Source: Solirhodobacter olei
GTDB taxonomy: Bacteria > Pseudomonadota > Alphaproteobacteria > Rhodobacterales > Rhodobacteraceae
Direction: 5' to 3'
DNA length: 64,000 bases
NCBI RefSeq assembly: GCF_004010155.1
Contig: NZ_RRYH01000005.1
Location: 124,001 to 188,000, forward strand
Both the position numbers and the translations under genes were made by a program. Position 1 is the first letter of the stretch. Each line of letters begins with the position of its first letter. Shown here piece after piece: positions 18,337 through 26,177 of the stretch. The notes beneath the pieces were generated by a model. It saw nothing but the letters and a program-made list of their open reading frames with translations. It made no database searches and was not told the DNA's origin.

Positions 18337-19419
18337 TCAAGCCGCCCCATACCGCAGGATCGCCGCCTCCGACCCCGTCAGGTTCCGCCGGGCAAACCCG
18401 CCATAGCTCTCCGGCTCCCTGTCAATCCCCGGCAGGATCGACAAGAGCGCCTCGCGCTGCGCCGGGTTCACCGTCTCCAGCGAGGTGTTGGAGGGGTGAA
18501 AGCTCTCCGTCTCCAGCCCGTTGGCCCAGATCACCTCATGCCGCGGCAACAGCACGTGGACATAGCGCACCTCGCGCAGCGCGCTGTCGACCACCACGCC
18601 GCGCTCGTCCACCAGATCCTTCGCCGCCACCAGCACCTCGGCCTCGCCGAACAGCGCCCGCGCCGCCGGCCCTCGCACCAGCACCCGGTGCTGCGGCGAG
18701 ACGAGCAGATCCACCTCCGGCCGGTCCGCGCCCAGCGCCCCGGCCCTCAACCGGATCGGCCTCAGCTGCGGCATGGCGTAAAGCCGCGCGCCGGTCATCC
18801 GGCGGTCCCCGGTCCACAGCACCTCCTGCGGGCCGTCGTCCCGCGTCAGCACCCGGTCGCCCGGCATCAGCGTCTCGACCGGCCGCGCGCCGCTCTCCGT
18901 CCGGATCAGCGTGCCGGCGGCAAAGCAGATCACGCCGCCCGCCAGCGGATTGTCGTCGAACCCCACCCTGCCGGAGACCGAGGCCCGCACGACCCAGAGC
19001 TCGGCCCCCGCCTCCGGCATCTCGCCCAGAAACATCAGAAGCCACGCGCCCGTGTCGGCCTCGATCAGCGTCACCGCGAAGCTCCGCCGCCCGTCGGTCA
19101 GCAAAAAGCCGCGGTCGGGCATCTCCCCGTCCACGGCCGGATCCTCTGCCGTATCTGGCCCCTCGGGCGCCGCCGCCCGCCCGTCAAGCGCCGCCCCGAT
19201 CAGCCGCCGCACCCCGCGCGCGGCATGGCGGCGCAGCTCCGCGCCCGCCACATCACCGCGCAGAACCAGAAGCCCCTGCGGCCCGTCGACCCGGATCGCC
19301 TGGCCCTGCCAGCGCCAGCTGACGCCGACCTGCAGCGCCTCGAGCGGCGCGGGCCGAAGCCCGTCCACCTCGGTCTGCCCCCAAGAGATGACAAACGTGC
19401 CGCGATAGCCCGTCATCAT
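18337..19419 (-). CDS. free-standing Hint-domain protein
   Basis: 360 residues from the ATG at 19419. The N-terminal ~160 residues form an unassigned beta-rich region (TGYRGTFVISWGQTEVDGLR). From Cys165 follows a Hint_2-type hedgehog/intein domain: CFAAGTLIRTESGARPVETL, PGDRVLTRDDG, SPQHRVLV (block-B-like His) and HEVIWANGLETESFHPSN. Hint domains catalyse N-S acyl shift and self-cleavage. Proteins with this domain are common in Rhodobacterales, often at the C-terminus of secreted calcium-binding proteins. No signal peptide is evident. Cellular role unknown; domain call firm. Confidence 0.88.
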   Translation of the reverse strand: MMTGYRGTFVISWGQTEVDGLRPAPLEALQVGVSWRWQGQAIRVDGPQGLLVLRGDVAGAELRRHAARGVRRLIGAALDGRAAAPEGPDTAEDPAVDGEMPDRGFLLTDGRRSFAVTLIEADTGAWLLMFLGEMPEAGAELWVVRASVSGRVGFDDNPLAGGVICFAAGTLIRTESGARPVETLMPGDRVLTRDDGPQEVLWTGDRRMTGARLYAMPQLRPIRLRAGALGADRPEVDLLVSPQHRVLVRGPAARALFGEAEVLVAAKDLVDERGVVVDSALREVRYVHVLLPRHEVIWANGLETESFHPSNTSLETVNPAQREALLSILPGIDREPESYGGFARRNLTGSEAAILRYGAA

Positions 19420-19644
19420 GCCTGCCCCACCAATCAAGGCCCTCGGCCGCGAAGCCTGAACCGTTATTGTTGCCCCATGGGTAACACAGGCGCGCTGACG
19501 GAGAAACATTTGCCCCGGATCCCCGCTCCCTTCCGGGCCAGATCCGGCGGACAATGCGGCCCCGGCGACACGATCCGGGGCCAAGCCTGGGGCAGGACGG
19601 GCCCGGCACGGGGCCGGGCCGCGCGCCCTGGTCGGCGTACCCTG

Positions 19645-19678
19645 GTGAACGTTCCCTAGTGCCCTAGTGGACGTTCAC
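19645..19678. repeat. inverted repeat across the end of the DUF1150 gene
   Basis: GTGAACGT (19645-19652) and ACGTTCAC (19671-19678) are perfect inverted arms around an 18-base spacer containing CCCTAGTG twice in tandem. The right arm lies in the last codons of the DUF1150 gene. No T-run follows, so it may be a 3'-end stabilising hairpin or a binding site. Confidence 0.4.
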
Positions 19679-19909
19679 GGGCGCCATGTCGTTCTGCCGG
19701 GCAAGCAGGAAGGCCATCTTGCGGTCGCGCACCAGCGCCAGGCGCTCGCCATCGGCGCCGTGGACGGCGTAAAGCATCGGCTGATCGCCGATCTGCGCCC
19801 GGACCTCCGCGCGCACCTCTTCCGGCAGCTCGGCCACCGGGATCGGCCGGACGTAGACGATGGGCGCCTCGCCCTCGATCTCCGGCCCGAATTCATATCG
19901 CGTATCCAT
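19664..19909 (-). CDS. DUF1150 family protein
   Basis: 81 residues, small and acidic (YEFGPEIEGEAPIVYVRPIP, then LPEEVRAEVRAQIGDQPMLYAVH and ERLALVRDRKMAFLLARQND). Matches the alphaproteobacterial DUF1150 family in length and sequence. It begins 10 bases after the Hsp20 gene, an arrangement common in alphaproteobacteria, which suggests a link to proteostasis. Molecular function unknown. Confidence 0.9.
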   Translation of the reverse strand: MDTRYEFGPEIEGEAPIVYVRPIPVAELPEEVRAEVRAQIGDQPMLYAVHGADGERLALVRDRKMAFLLARQNDMAPVNVH

Positions 19910-19919
19910 CGAAACCTCC

Positions 19920-20333
19920 TCAGGCTTTCGTTATGCGGATCGTTTGCACCACAGGCTCGGGCGTCGCGCGGACCAGATCCACGTGCAGCAGCCCGTTTTC
20001 CAGCTTCGCCCCGGCCACCTCGACGCCCTCGGCCAGCACGAAACTGCGCTGGAACGCGCGGGCGGCGATGCCGCGATGCAGGAACACGCGGCCCTCGCCG
20101 TCGTCCTCCTGGCGGCCGCGGATCACCAGCTGCCGGTCCTCCACCGTGATTGCCAGATCGCCCTCGCGGAACCCCGCCACCGCAAGCGTGATGCGATAGG
20201 CGTTGTCGGAGGACTGCTCGATATTGAACGGCGGGTAGCCCTCGGTCGCGGTCTTCGCGGTCCGCTCGACCAGCCGGTCAAGCTGCTCGAACCCGAGGAG
20301 GAACGGATGAGATCCGAACGTCAGTTTGGTCAT
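19920..20333 (-). CDS. Hsp20/IbpA-family small heat shock protein
   Basis: 137 residues with an alpha-crystallin domain (PPFNIEQSSDNAYRITLAVA, then GFREGDLAITVEDRQLVIRG and HRGIAARAFQRSFVLAEGVE). ATP-independent holdase chaperone that binds unfolding proteins. The N-terminus MTKLTFGSHPFLLGFEQLDR is the usual IbpA-type start; AAGGACAG precedes the ATG at 20333, so the longer upstream extension is rejected. Likely co-transcribed with DUF1150. Confidence 0.94.
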   Translation of the reverse strand: MTKLTFGSHPFLLGFEQLDRLVERTAKTATEGYPPFNIEQSSDNAYRITLAVAGFREGDLAITVEDRQLVIRGRQEDDGEGRVFLHRGIAARAFQRSFVLAEGVEVAGAKLENGLLHVDLVRATPEPVVQTIRITKA

Positions 20334-20484
20334 CTGGACTGTCCTTGCACGAAGCGACATCAGGTCAGGGCCCCGTTGCGGCAGCCCATGGGCAAAATAT
20401 GGGTCGCGCCCACGGACACCGCAAGTCCTGCCGCGCCGCTGTGATCACGGGCCGGCCCACGCGGCCCGAATGGTCCAAGATTTC

Positions 20485-20514
20485 TTCCCGCAAGCCCCGC
20501 CGCGGGGCTATAGT
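20485..20514 (+). promoter_or_regulatory. possible promoter of the DUF465 gene
   Basis: TTCCCG, 18-base spacer, TATAGT, ending 38 bases before the ATG at 20553. The -10 and its CGGGGC context resemble the purE -10 region. The -35 is poor. Confidence 0.35.
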
Positions 20515-20552
20515 GGCTCGGTTCTTGGAGGCGACTCATTTCCGGGCAGACG

Positions 20553-20771
20553 ATGAACGCAGCGATGGAACTGAACAGCGAAGAGGTGATGCGGATCCGG
20601 CTGGAGGCACTCCGGCAGGAGCACCGCGACCTCGACGACGCGATCCATGTGCTGGAAACCTCCGGCCGTGGCGACCAGCTCGCGCTCAGGCGGCTGAAGA
20701 AGCAGAAGCTTGCCATGAAGGACGAGATCGCCCGCCTGTCGGACCTCTTGACCCCCGACATCATCGCCTGA
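20553..20771 (+). CDS. DUF465 (YdcH-type) protein
   Basis: 72 residues forming two charged alpha-helices, predicted as a helical hairpin (RLEALRQEHRDLDDAIHVLE and QLALRRLKKQKLAMKDEIAR). Matches DUF465, a widespread small-protein family of unknown function. GGAGGCGAC lies about 20 bases upstream of the ATG; a second in-frame ATG is at residue 5. It may be co-transcribed with the VOC gene 59 bases downstream. Confidence 0.9.
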   Translation: MNAAMELNSEEVMRIRLEALRQEHRDLDDAIHVLETSGRGDQLALRRLKKQKLAMKDEIARLSDLLTPDIIA

Positions 20772-20830
20772 CGTCCGCCCCGTCCCGCCGCCCAATCCTC
20801 CCGGTCCGCCGGGGGCAACCGGAGGCCGCG

Positions 20831-21235
20831 ATGCAACCCGAAGCCATTCTCGAGACCTGCCTCTACGCCGACGACCTCGCCGCGGCGGAATCCTTCTACC
20901 GCGAGGTCTTCGGGCTCGAACGCGTCACCCGCTCGGAAGGCCGGCATGTGTTCTTCCGCTGCGGGTCGGGGATGCTCCTGATCTTCAACCCGGCGGCCAC
21001 CAGCGCGGCAGAGCCACCCTCGCCCATTCCCCGCCACGGCGCGGCCGGGCCGGGCCATGTCTGCTTCCGCGTCGCGCCGCAGGCCTTCCCGGACTGGTAC
21101 GAGCGCTTCCAGGCCCGCGGCGTCCCGATCGAGGCCGTCCACACCTGGCCCGGCGGTGCCCGATCGCTTTACGTCCGCGACCCCGCGGGCAATTCGGTGG
21201 AGATTGGCGAGGCCAGGATGTGGGGCCTTTCCTGA
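20831..21235 (+). CDS. VOC (glyoxalase/bleomycin-resistance) family protein
   Basis: 134 residues, one VOC domain of two beta-alpha-beta-beta-beta units: ETCLYADDLAAAESFYREVF GLERVTR and HVCFRVAPQAFPDWYERFQA, ending YVRDPAGNSVEIGE. Positions of metal-binding residues (His in GHVCFRV, Glu in VEIGE) are kept. VOC proteins include dioxygenases, glyoxalases and resistance proteins, so the reaction cannot be named. GGAGG-containing sequence precedes the ATG. Confidence 0.9.
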   Translation: MQPEAILETCLYADDLAAAESFYREVFGLERVTRSEGRHVFFRCGSGMLLIFNPAATSAAEPPSPIPRHGAAGPGHVCFRVAPQAFPDWYERFQARGVPIEAVHTWPGGARSLYVRDPAGNSVEIGEARMWGLS

Positions 21236-21298
21236 GGCCCCCGCCCGGCCTTCGCCGGGCCTGCGCCGCACGGCCGGCGTGGCGGTTCCGCCTCCGCC

Positions 21299-21943
21299 TC
21301 AGCGCAGCCGCCCCTCCGGCAGCCCGGGATCCGTCTCCGCCATGCTCTCGCGCCCGCGCATCCCCTGCCACCAGGCGGCAAGCGCGGGATGGCGCGCCAC
21401 CGCCGCCGCCCCCTCCGCCGCCTGCGCGAAGGCCGCGATCATCGGCGCCAGGTGCAGGTCCGCCAGCGTCACGGCGCCGGAAAGCACCAGCCCCTCCTCC
21501 GCCAGCACCTCCAGCGCGCCAAGGACCCGCGCCGCGGCCACCATGCCCATCGCCACCTCGCGCGGGTCCGACGCCTCCCCCGCGGCCGGCCGGAAGACGG
21601 CATGGGAATAGACCTGCCGCACCAGCGGCCGGTAGGCATAGGCGTCGGCGATCCCCATCACCTGCATCATCCGCGCCCGCGCCGCCGCGCCGTCGGGTTG
21701 CAGCGGCGGGCCGGGGAAGCGCTCGTCGAGGTAGCGCAGGATCGCCTGGGTTTCGTACAGCATCAGCCGTCCGTGCCGCAGCACCGGCACCCGGCCGAAG
21801 GGATGCAGATCCAGGTAGCCCTCTGGCAGGGGCGAGAACGGATCCACCTCGATCTGCTCGCAGCGCAGCTCTTTCTCCGCCAGTGCAAGCCGCACGGCGC
21901 GGACATAAACCGAATAATGGTACCCATAGAGCGAAAGCGCCAT
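21299..21943 (-). CDS. glutathione S-transferase family protein
   Basis: 214 residues. An N-terminal thioredoxin-like domain has YGYHYSVYVRAVRLALAEKE and the cis-Pro/ED-like segment GRVPVLRHGRLMLYETQAIL. An all-helical C-terminal domain includes SGAVTLADLHLAPMIAAFAQ. GSTs conjugate glutathione to electrophiles or reduce substrates. A Tyr/Ser near the start could activate glutathione. Single gene; substrate unknown. Confidence 0.92.
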   Translation of the reverse strand: MALSLYGYHYSVYVRAVRLALAEKELRCEQIEVDPFSPLPEGYLDLHPFGRVPVLRHGRLMLYETQAILRYLDERFPGPPLQPDGAAARARMMQVMGIADAYAYRPLVRQVYSHAVFRPAAGEASDPREVAMGMVAAARVLGALEVLAEEGLVLSGAVTLADLHLAPMIAAFAQAAEGAAAVARHPALAAWWQGMRGRESMAETDPGLPEGRLR

Positions 21944-22223
21944 CCGCCCAGCCTAATGCGGAACGCGCCTTCTGAAAATGGTTCTGTGCCGCAGCCGTTG
22001 CGCGAAGGGGCCGACCACCGTCCCGAAATGCGGTACACTTACGGTGCGAAAGCGGTGCAAAAGCTGTGTTGAATCGGTGGGCCGATTTTCCAGCCGCCAG
22101 AACCACTTGCCGCCCCGGACCCCGCCCTCGCCGAACCGGCGCCGTCTTTCCCGTCACCCGCGTCCGGCCGCGGCGTCACCGGGCTCCGGCAATTCCGCTG
22201 GACAGCCCGTCCCCTCCCGCGCT

Positions 22224-22403
22224 AAGGACCCTGCCATGATCGCACGCACCGCCGCACTTGCCGCCTGCACCCGACGTCGCCGCCTCGGCTGACGCCCCGC
22301 GATCGCGCGCCCCTCGCGGCGCCCCCCAACATCATCGATACGTTGACGAACCCCCGCCCGTTTGGCACCTCTAGGGCTTCGCTGAAAGGACCCTGCCATG
22401 ATC
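22224..22403 (+). repeat. 18-bp direct repeat of the argD ribosome-binding site and start
   Basis: AAGGACCCTGCCATGATC is found at 22224-22241 and 22386-22403, 162 bases apart, with similar bases just upstream (GCT before each). The sequence after the repeat diverges entirely. It gives two start sites with equal ribosome-binding strength in the same leader. Confidence 0.75.
22236..22292 (+). CDS. putative arginine-rich leader peptide upstream of argD
   Basis: An 18-codon frame encodes MIARTAALAACTRRRRLG, with four consecutive arginine codons (CGA CGT CGC CGC) just before the end. Its ribosome-binding site and start (AAGGACCCTGCCATGATC, 22224-22241) are an exact copy of those of argD (22386-22403). 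The stop lies 105 bases before the argD ATG. A run of codons for the pathway's end product before a biosynthetic operon is the hallmark of an attenuation leader. Downstream, CCGCGA/TCGCGG can pair (6 bp, 11-base loop), but no U-run terminator is visible. Inference from sequence only. Confidence 0.5.
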   Translation: MIARTAALAACTRRRRLG

Positions 22404-23573
22404 CCGTCCGTTCTACCCACCTACAACCGCGCGCCCTTCGCCTTCGAGCGCGGCGAAGGCAGCTGGCTGATCACCGCGGACGGCACCCGCTACCTCGACC
22501 TCGGCGCCGGCATCGGCGTCACGGCCCTCGGCCATGCCAATCCGGAACTGGTCAAGGCCCTGACAGCGCAGGCGGAAAAGCTCTGGCACACCTCGAACCT
22601 CTACCAGATCCCGAACCAGCAGCGGCTGGCGGATCTGCTGGTCGAGCACACCTTCGCCGACACCGCCTTCTTCACCAATTCCGGCACCGAGGCGGCCGAG
22701 CTGGCGATCAAGATGGCCCGCAAATACTGGTACGAGAAGGGCCAGCCCGAGCGGGTCGAGATCATCACCTTCGAGGGCGCCTTCCACGGCCGCTCCTCCG
22801 CGGCCATCGCCGCCGCGGGGTCGGAGAAGATGACCAAGGGCTTCGGCCCGCTGCTGCCGGGCTTCGTCCATCTCCCCTTCGGCGACCACGAGGCGGTGCA
22901 GAAGGCCGTCACCGACAAGACCGCCGCCGTCCTGATCGAGCCGATCCAGGGCGAAGGCGGCATCCGCCCGCTGCCGGACGCATGCCTCAAGGGCCTGCGC
23001 GACCTCTGCGACAGCACCGGCACGCTCCTGATCCTCGACGAGGTGCAATGCGGCATGGGCCGCACCGGCCGCCTCTTCGCCCATGAATGGGCCGGCATCA
23101 CTCCGGACATCATGATGATCGCCAAGGGCATCGGCGGTGGCTTCCCGCTCGGCGCGGTGCTGGCCACGGAAGAGGCCGCATCGGGCATGACCGCAGGCAC
23201 CCACGGCTCCACTTACGGTGGCAACCCGCTCGGCTGCGCGGTCGGCGCCCGGGTGATGGAAATCGTTGCAGATCAGGCGTTTCTGGCCGAGGTGAGCCGC
23301 AAGGCCGCGCTCCTGCGCCAGCGTCTCGAAGGCCTCGTCGCCGCGCACCCCGATGTCTTCGAGGGCATCCGCGGCCAAGGCCTGATGCTGGGCCTGAAAT
23401 GCCGCCTGCCGAACACCGACGTGGTCAAGGCGGGCTATGCCGAGCACATCCTCACCGTCGGCGCCGCCGACAATGTCGTGCGCGTCCTGCCCGCCCTCAA
23501 CATCACCGAGGACGAGATCGCCGAGGCGGTCGCCCGCCTCGACCGCGCCGCCACCACGCTGGTCCCGGCCTGA
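22398..23573 (+). CDS. argD: acetylornithine aminotransferase
   Basis: PLP-dependent class III aminotransferase of 391 residues. It converts N-acetylglutamate semialdehyde to N-acetylornithine in arginine synthesis, and may also serve lysine synthesis. [20 protein letters not shown], the cofactor-binding [14 protein letters not shown] (residues 211-224) and the Schiff-base lysine at 243 in [14 protein letters not shown] are all present. Length is normal. AAAGGA precedes the ATG. It is followed by argF after a 79-base gap with a hairpin. Confidence 0.97.
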   Translation: MIPSVLPTYNRAPFAFERGEGSWLITADGTRYLDLGAGIGVTALGHANPELVKALTAQAEKLWHTSNLYQIPNQQRLADLLVEHTFADTAFFTNSGTEAAELAIKMARKYWYEKGQPERVEIITFEGAFHGRSSAAIAAAGSEKMTKGFGPLLPGFVHLPFGDHEAVQKAVTDKTAAVLIEPIQGEGGIRPLPDACLKGLRDLCDSTGTLLILDEVQCGMGRTGRLFAHEWAGITPDIMMIAKGIGGGFPLGAVLATEEAASGMTAGTHGSTYGGNPLGCAVGARVMEIVADQAFLAEVSRKAALLRQRLEGLVAAHPDVFEGIRGQGLMLGLKCRLPNTDVVKAGYAEHILTVGAADNVVRVLPALNITEDEIAEAVARLDRAATTLVPA

Positions 23574-23604
23574 TCTTCTTCTGTCCGCATATATCCTCGG
23601 GGGT

Positions 23605-23625
23605 CCGGGGGCAGACAGCCCCCGG
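23605..23625 (+). promoter_or_regulatory. hairpin between argD and argF
   Basis: CCGGGGGC and GCCCCCGG form a perfect 8-bp stem with loop AGACA, preceded by ATATATCCTCGGGGGT. No T-run follows, and argF starts 28 bases later. It could stabilise the argD message, attenuate read-through, or be a repetitive palindrome; only one copy is in this window. Confidence 0.5.
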
Positions 23626-23652
23626 CACCGCCACAGTGAAAAGTCGAACCGA

Positions 23653-24579
23653 ATGAACCACTTCCTCGATATCCACAAGACCGACGCCGCCGCCCTCCGG
23701 GGCATGATCGACAATGCCCGCAGCATGAAGAATGCCCGCGCCGGCCGCCCCAAGGGCACGCCCGACGCCGAGCAGCCGCTTGCCGGCCGCATGGTCGCGC
23801 TGATCTTCGAGAAGCCCTCGACCCGGACCCGCATCTCCTTCGACGTCGGCATCCGCCAGATGGGCGGGCAGACCATGGTGCTCTCGGGCGCCGACATGCA
23901 GCTCGGCCATGGCGAGACCATCGCCGACACCGCCCGCGTGCTCTCGCGCTACGTGGATCTCATCATGATCCGTACCTTCGAGGAGCAGACGCTGCTCGAG
24001 ATGGCCGAATACGCCGATGTGCCGGTGATCAACGGGCTGACGAACCGCACCCATCCCTGCCAGATCATGGCCGACGTGATGACCTTCGAGGAGCATCGCG
24101 GCCCGATCGCCGGCAGGAAGGCGGTCTGGTGCGGCGACGGCAACAACGTCTGCGCCTCCTGGCTGCACGCCGCAGGGCAGTTCGGCTTCGACATGACCTT
24201 CACTGGCCCGCCGACGCTGGATCCGGAGGAGGAATTCATCGGCCTCGCCCGCAAGAAGGGCGCCAATGTGGTGATCGAGCGCGACCCGGCGAAGGCCGTC
24301 ACCGGGGCAGACGTCGTGATCGCCGACACCTGGGTCTCGATGCACGACAGCCAGTCCTCGAAGGAGCGGCGCCACAACCAGCTGCGCCCCTACCAGGTGA
24401 ATGAGCAGCTGATGAGCCACGCCAAACCCGACGCGCTCTTCATGCATTGCCTGCCCGCGCATCGCGACGACGAGGCGACCTCGGCCGTCATGGACGGCCC
24501 GCATTCGGTGATCTTCGACGAGGCAGAGAACCGGCTGCACGCCCAGAAGGCGATCGTGCGCTGGTGCCTCGGGGTCTGA
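23653..24579 (+). CDS. argF: ornithine carbamoyltransferase
   Basis: 308 residues. Forms citrulline from ornithine and carbamoyl phosphate. The carbamoyl-phosphate loop STRTR (56-60, in [12 protein letters not shown]), [10 protein letters not shown], the ornithine-binding DTWVSMHD and the catalytic MHCLPAHR are all intact. Second gene of the argD-argF unit. The start codon context is AACCGAATG with a weak Shine-Dalgarno. A strong hairpin follows at 24593. Confidence 0.97.
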   Translation: MNHFLDIHKTDAAALRGMIDNARSMKNARAGRPKGTPDAEQPLAGRMVALIFEKPSTRTRISFDVGIRQMGGQTMVLSGADMQLGHGETIADTARVLSRYVDLIMIRTFEEQTLLEMAEYADVPVINGLTNRTHPCQIMADVMTFEEHRGPIAGRKAVWCGDGNNVCASWLHAAGQFGFDMTFTGPPTLDPEEEFIGLARKKGANVVIERDPAKAVTGADVVIADTWVSMHDSQSSKERRHNQLRPYQVNEQLMSHAKPDALFMHCLPAHRDDEATSAVMDGPHSVIFDEAENRLHAQKAIVRWCLGV

Positions 24580-24592
24580 GGCCCGGAAGGGA

Positions 24593-24619
24593 AGCGCCCG
24601 GCAGCTTTCGCCGGGCGCT
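24593..24619. terminator. bidirectional terminator between argF and the helicase gene
   Basis: AGCGCCCGGC and GCCGGGCGCT form a perfect 10-bp stem with loop AGCTTTC, located between the convergent stops. T-rich sequence (GAGTTCTTCT) follows on the plus strand. Confidence 0.75.
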
Positions 24620-24637
24620 CCTGAGTTCTTCTGGCCT

Positions 24638-25861
24638 TCAGGCGGCCGCGCGCTGGCGGTTGTTGCGGCGGCGCTGCTGCGGGCGACGCTTGTGGGCGGC
24701 CCCCTTCGGCGCAGCGGAAGGCTCGGCCGCCGCGGCAGCCGGGACATCGCCCACGGCCGGGATCTTGCGGCCCATCACCTTCTCGATCGCGCGCAGATCG
24801 GCAAGCTCGGCCGGCGCGCAGAACGCCACCGCGTTGCCCGCGCGCCCGGCCCGCGCCGTGCGGCCGATGCGGTGGACGTAGTTGTCCGGCACCGTCGGCA
24901 GGTCGTAGTTGTAGACATGGCGCACCTGCGGGATGTCGAGCCCCCGCGCCGCCACGTCGGTCGCGACGAGAATGCGCAGCTTGGCATCCCGGAACGCCTG
25001 CAGCGCCCGCGTCCGCTGGCCCTGGCTCTTGTTGCCGTGGATCGCGGCGACGGCGAAGCCCTGCTGTTCCAGCCCGCGAGCCAGCCGGTCGGCGCCATGC
25101 TTGGTGCGGGTGAACACCAGCGCCAGCTCGTCCCGGTGGGCGTCCAGCAGCTCCGCCAGCAGCGGCGCCTTGGCCGACTGGTCGACATGGTGGACGCTCT
25201 GCTCGATCTTGTCGGCCGGCTTTCCGGGCGGGTTCACCTCGATCCGCACCGGGTCGGTCAGGTAGGCGCTTGCGATCTCGGCCATCTGCTTCGGCATGGT
25301 GGCGGAGAAGAGCAGCGTCTGGCGCTCCTTCGGCAGGAGCTTGGCGATCTTGCGCAGCGCGTGGATGAAGCCCAGGTCCAGCATCTGGTCGGCCTCGTCG
25401 AGGACGAGGTACTGGGTCTTGTCCAGCCGCACGGCATTGCGCTCGATCAGGTCCAGCAGGCGGCCGGGCGTGGCGATCAGCAGGTCGGTCCCGCGCGCGA
25501 GCCGGTTGATCTGCGGCCCGATCCCGGCGCCGCCGACGACCACGCCGACGCGCAGATGCGTGCCCTTCAGATAGGTCGTCAGGTTGTCGCGGATCTGGGT
25601 GGCCAGCTCGCGCGTCGGCGCCAGGATCAACCCGCTCACCGTCTTCGGATCGGCCGTCTTGCCGAGGCCGAGAAGCGCATTGGCAATCGGCAGGCCGAAC
25701 GCGGCGGTCTTGCCGGTGCCGGTCTGGGCCAGGCCCATCAGGTCACGCCCGTCCAGCGCCACCGGGATGGCCCGGGTCTGGATCGGCGTCGGCTCGGTAA
25801 TGCCGGCCTTCTTGAGGTTGGCGACGAGGTTGGGGCGAAGCCCCATGAGTTCAAAGGTCAT
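24638..25861 (-). CDS. DEAD-box RNA helicase (RhlE-like)
   Basis: 407 residues. The Q motif (ITEPTPIQTRAIP), Walker A AQTGTGKT (45-52), PTRELA, TPGRLLDL, DEAD (155-158), SAT (186-188), ATDVAARGLDIP and HRIGRTARAG are all present. The C-terminus is a short basic tail (HKRRPQQRRRNNRQRAAA) that probably binds RNA. RhlE-type helicases remodel rRNA and mRNA structures, often in cold or ribosome assembly. A ~230-base leader is predicted upstream. Confidence 0.96.
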   Translation of the reverse strand: MTFELMGLRPNLVANLKKAGITEPTPIQTRAIPVALDGRDLMGLAQTGTGKTAAFGLPIANALLGLGKTADPKTVSGLILAPTRELATQIRDNLTTYLKGTHLRVGVVVGGAGIGPQINRLARGTDLLIATPGRLLDLIERNAVRLDKTQYLVLDEADQMLDLGFIHALRKIAKLLPKERQTLLFSATMPKQMAEIASAYLTDPVRIEVNPPGKPADKIEQSVHHVDQSAKAPLLAELLDAHRDELALVFTRTKHGADRLARGLEQQGFAVAAIHGNKSQGQRTRALQAFRDAKLRILVATDVAARGLDIPQVRHVYNYDLPTVPDNYVHRIGRTARAGRAGNAVAFCAPAELADLRAIEKVMGRKIPAVGDVPAAAAAEPSAAPKGAAHKRRPQQRRRNNRQRAAA

Positions 25862-26177
25862 ATATCAGTCCCATTGGGCAGCGCCCCGCGGGCGGCTGCC
25901 TGAATCAGATGCGCCTCCGCTCGACATGAGCGGGGTCGCGATGGGGGGCGCGACACGCTGACCGGGGCCGGATTGCCCTTTGGCCGTCGTCGCGGCGGCC
26001 CCTGCGTGTTGGGGAACCAGGAGGCGGGCTGTCCGTTGTCATCGGGCCTTTCCGGCCCGGGCCTGCTCACGCGGCAGCAGACATCCCGCCGCTCACATGA
26101 GCGCTTTGGCGGTAAATGTCAACGCCCCATGCTGCGGCGCAGCGCGCGCCCTCCGGCCCCGGATGGCGCCCCGGGGC
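25862..26177. promoter_or_regulatory. gene-free region: long leader and promoter of the helicase gene
   Basis: 316 bases without a credible gene. On the minus strand a consensus -35 TTGACA (26122-26117) is followed after 17 bases by CATGTG (26099-26094). That -10 candidate sits within the palindrome GCTCA-CA-TGAGC (26091-26102). A second, similar palindrome GCTC-GACAT-GAGC lies at 25919-25931. This would give a transcript leader of about 230 bases, as is common for cold-inducible helicase and csp messages. The remaining sequence shows nothing else recognisable. Confidence 0.4.
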
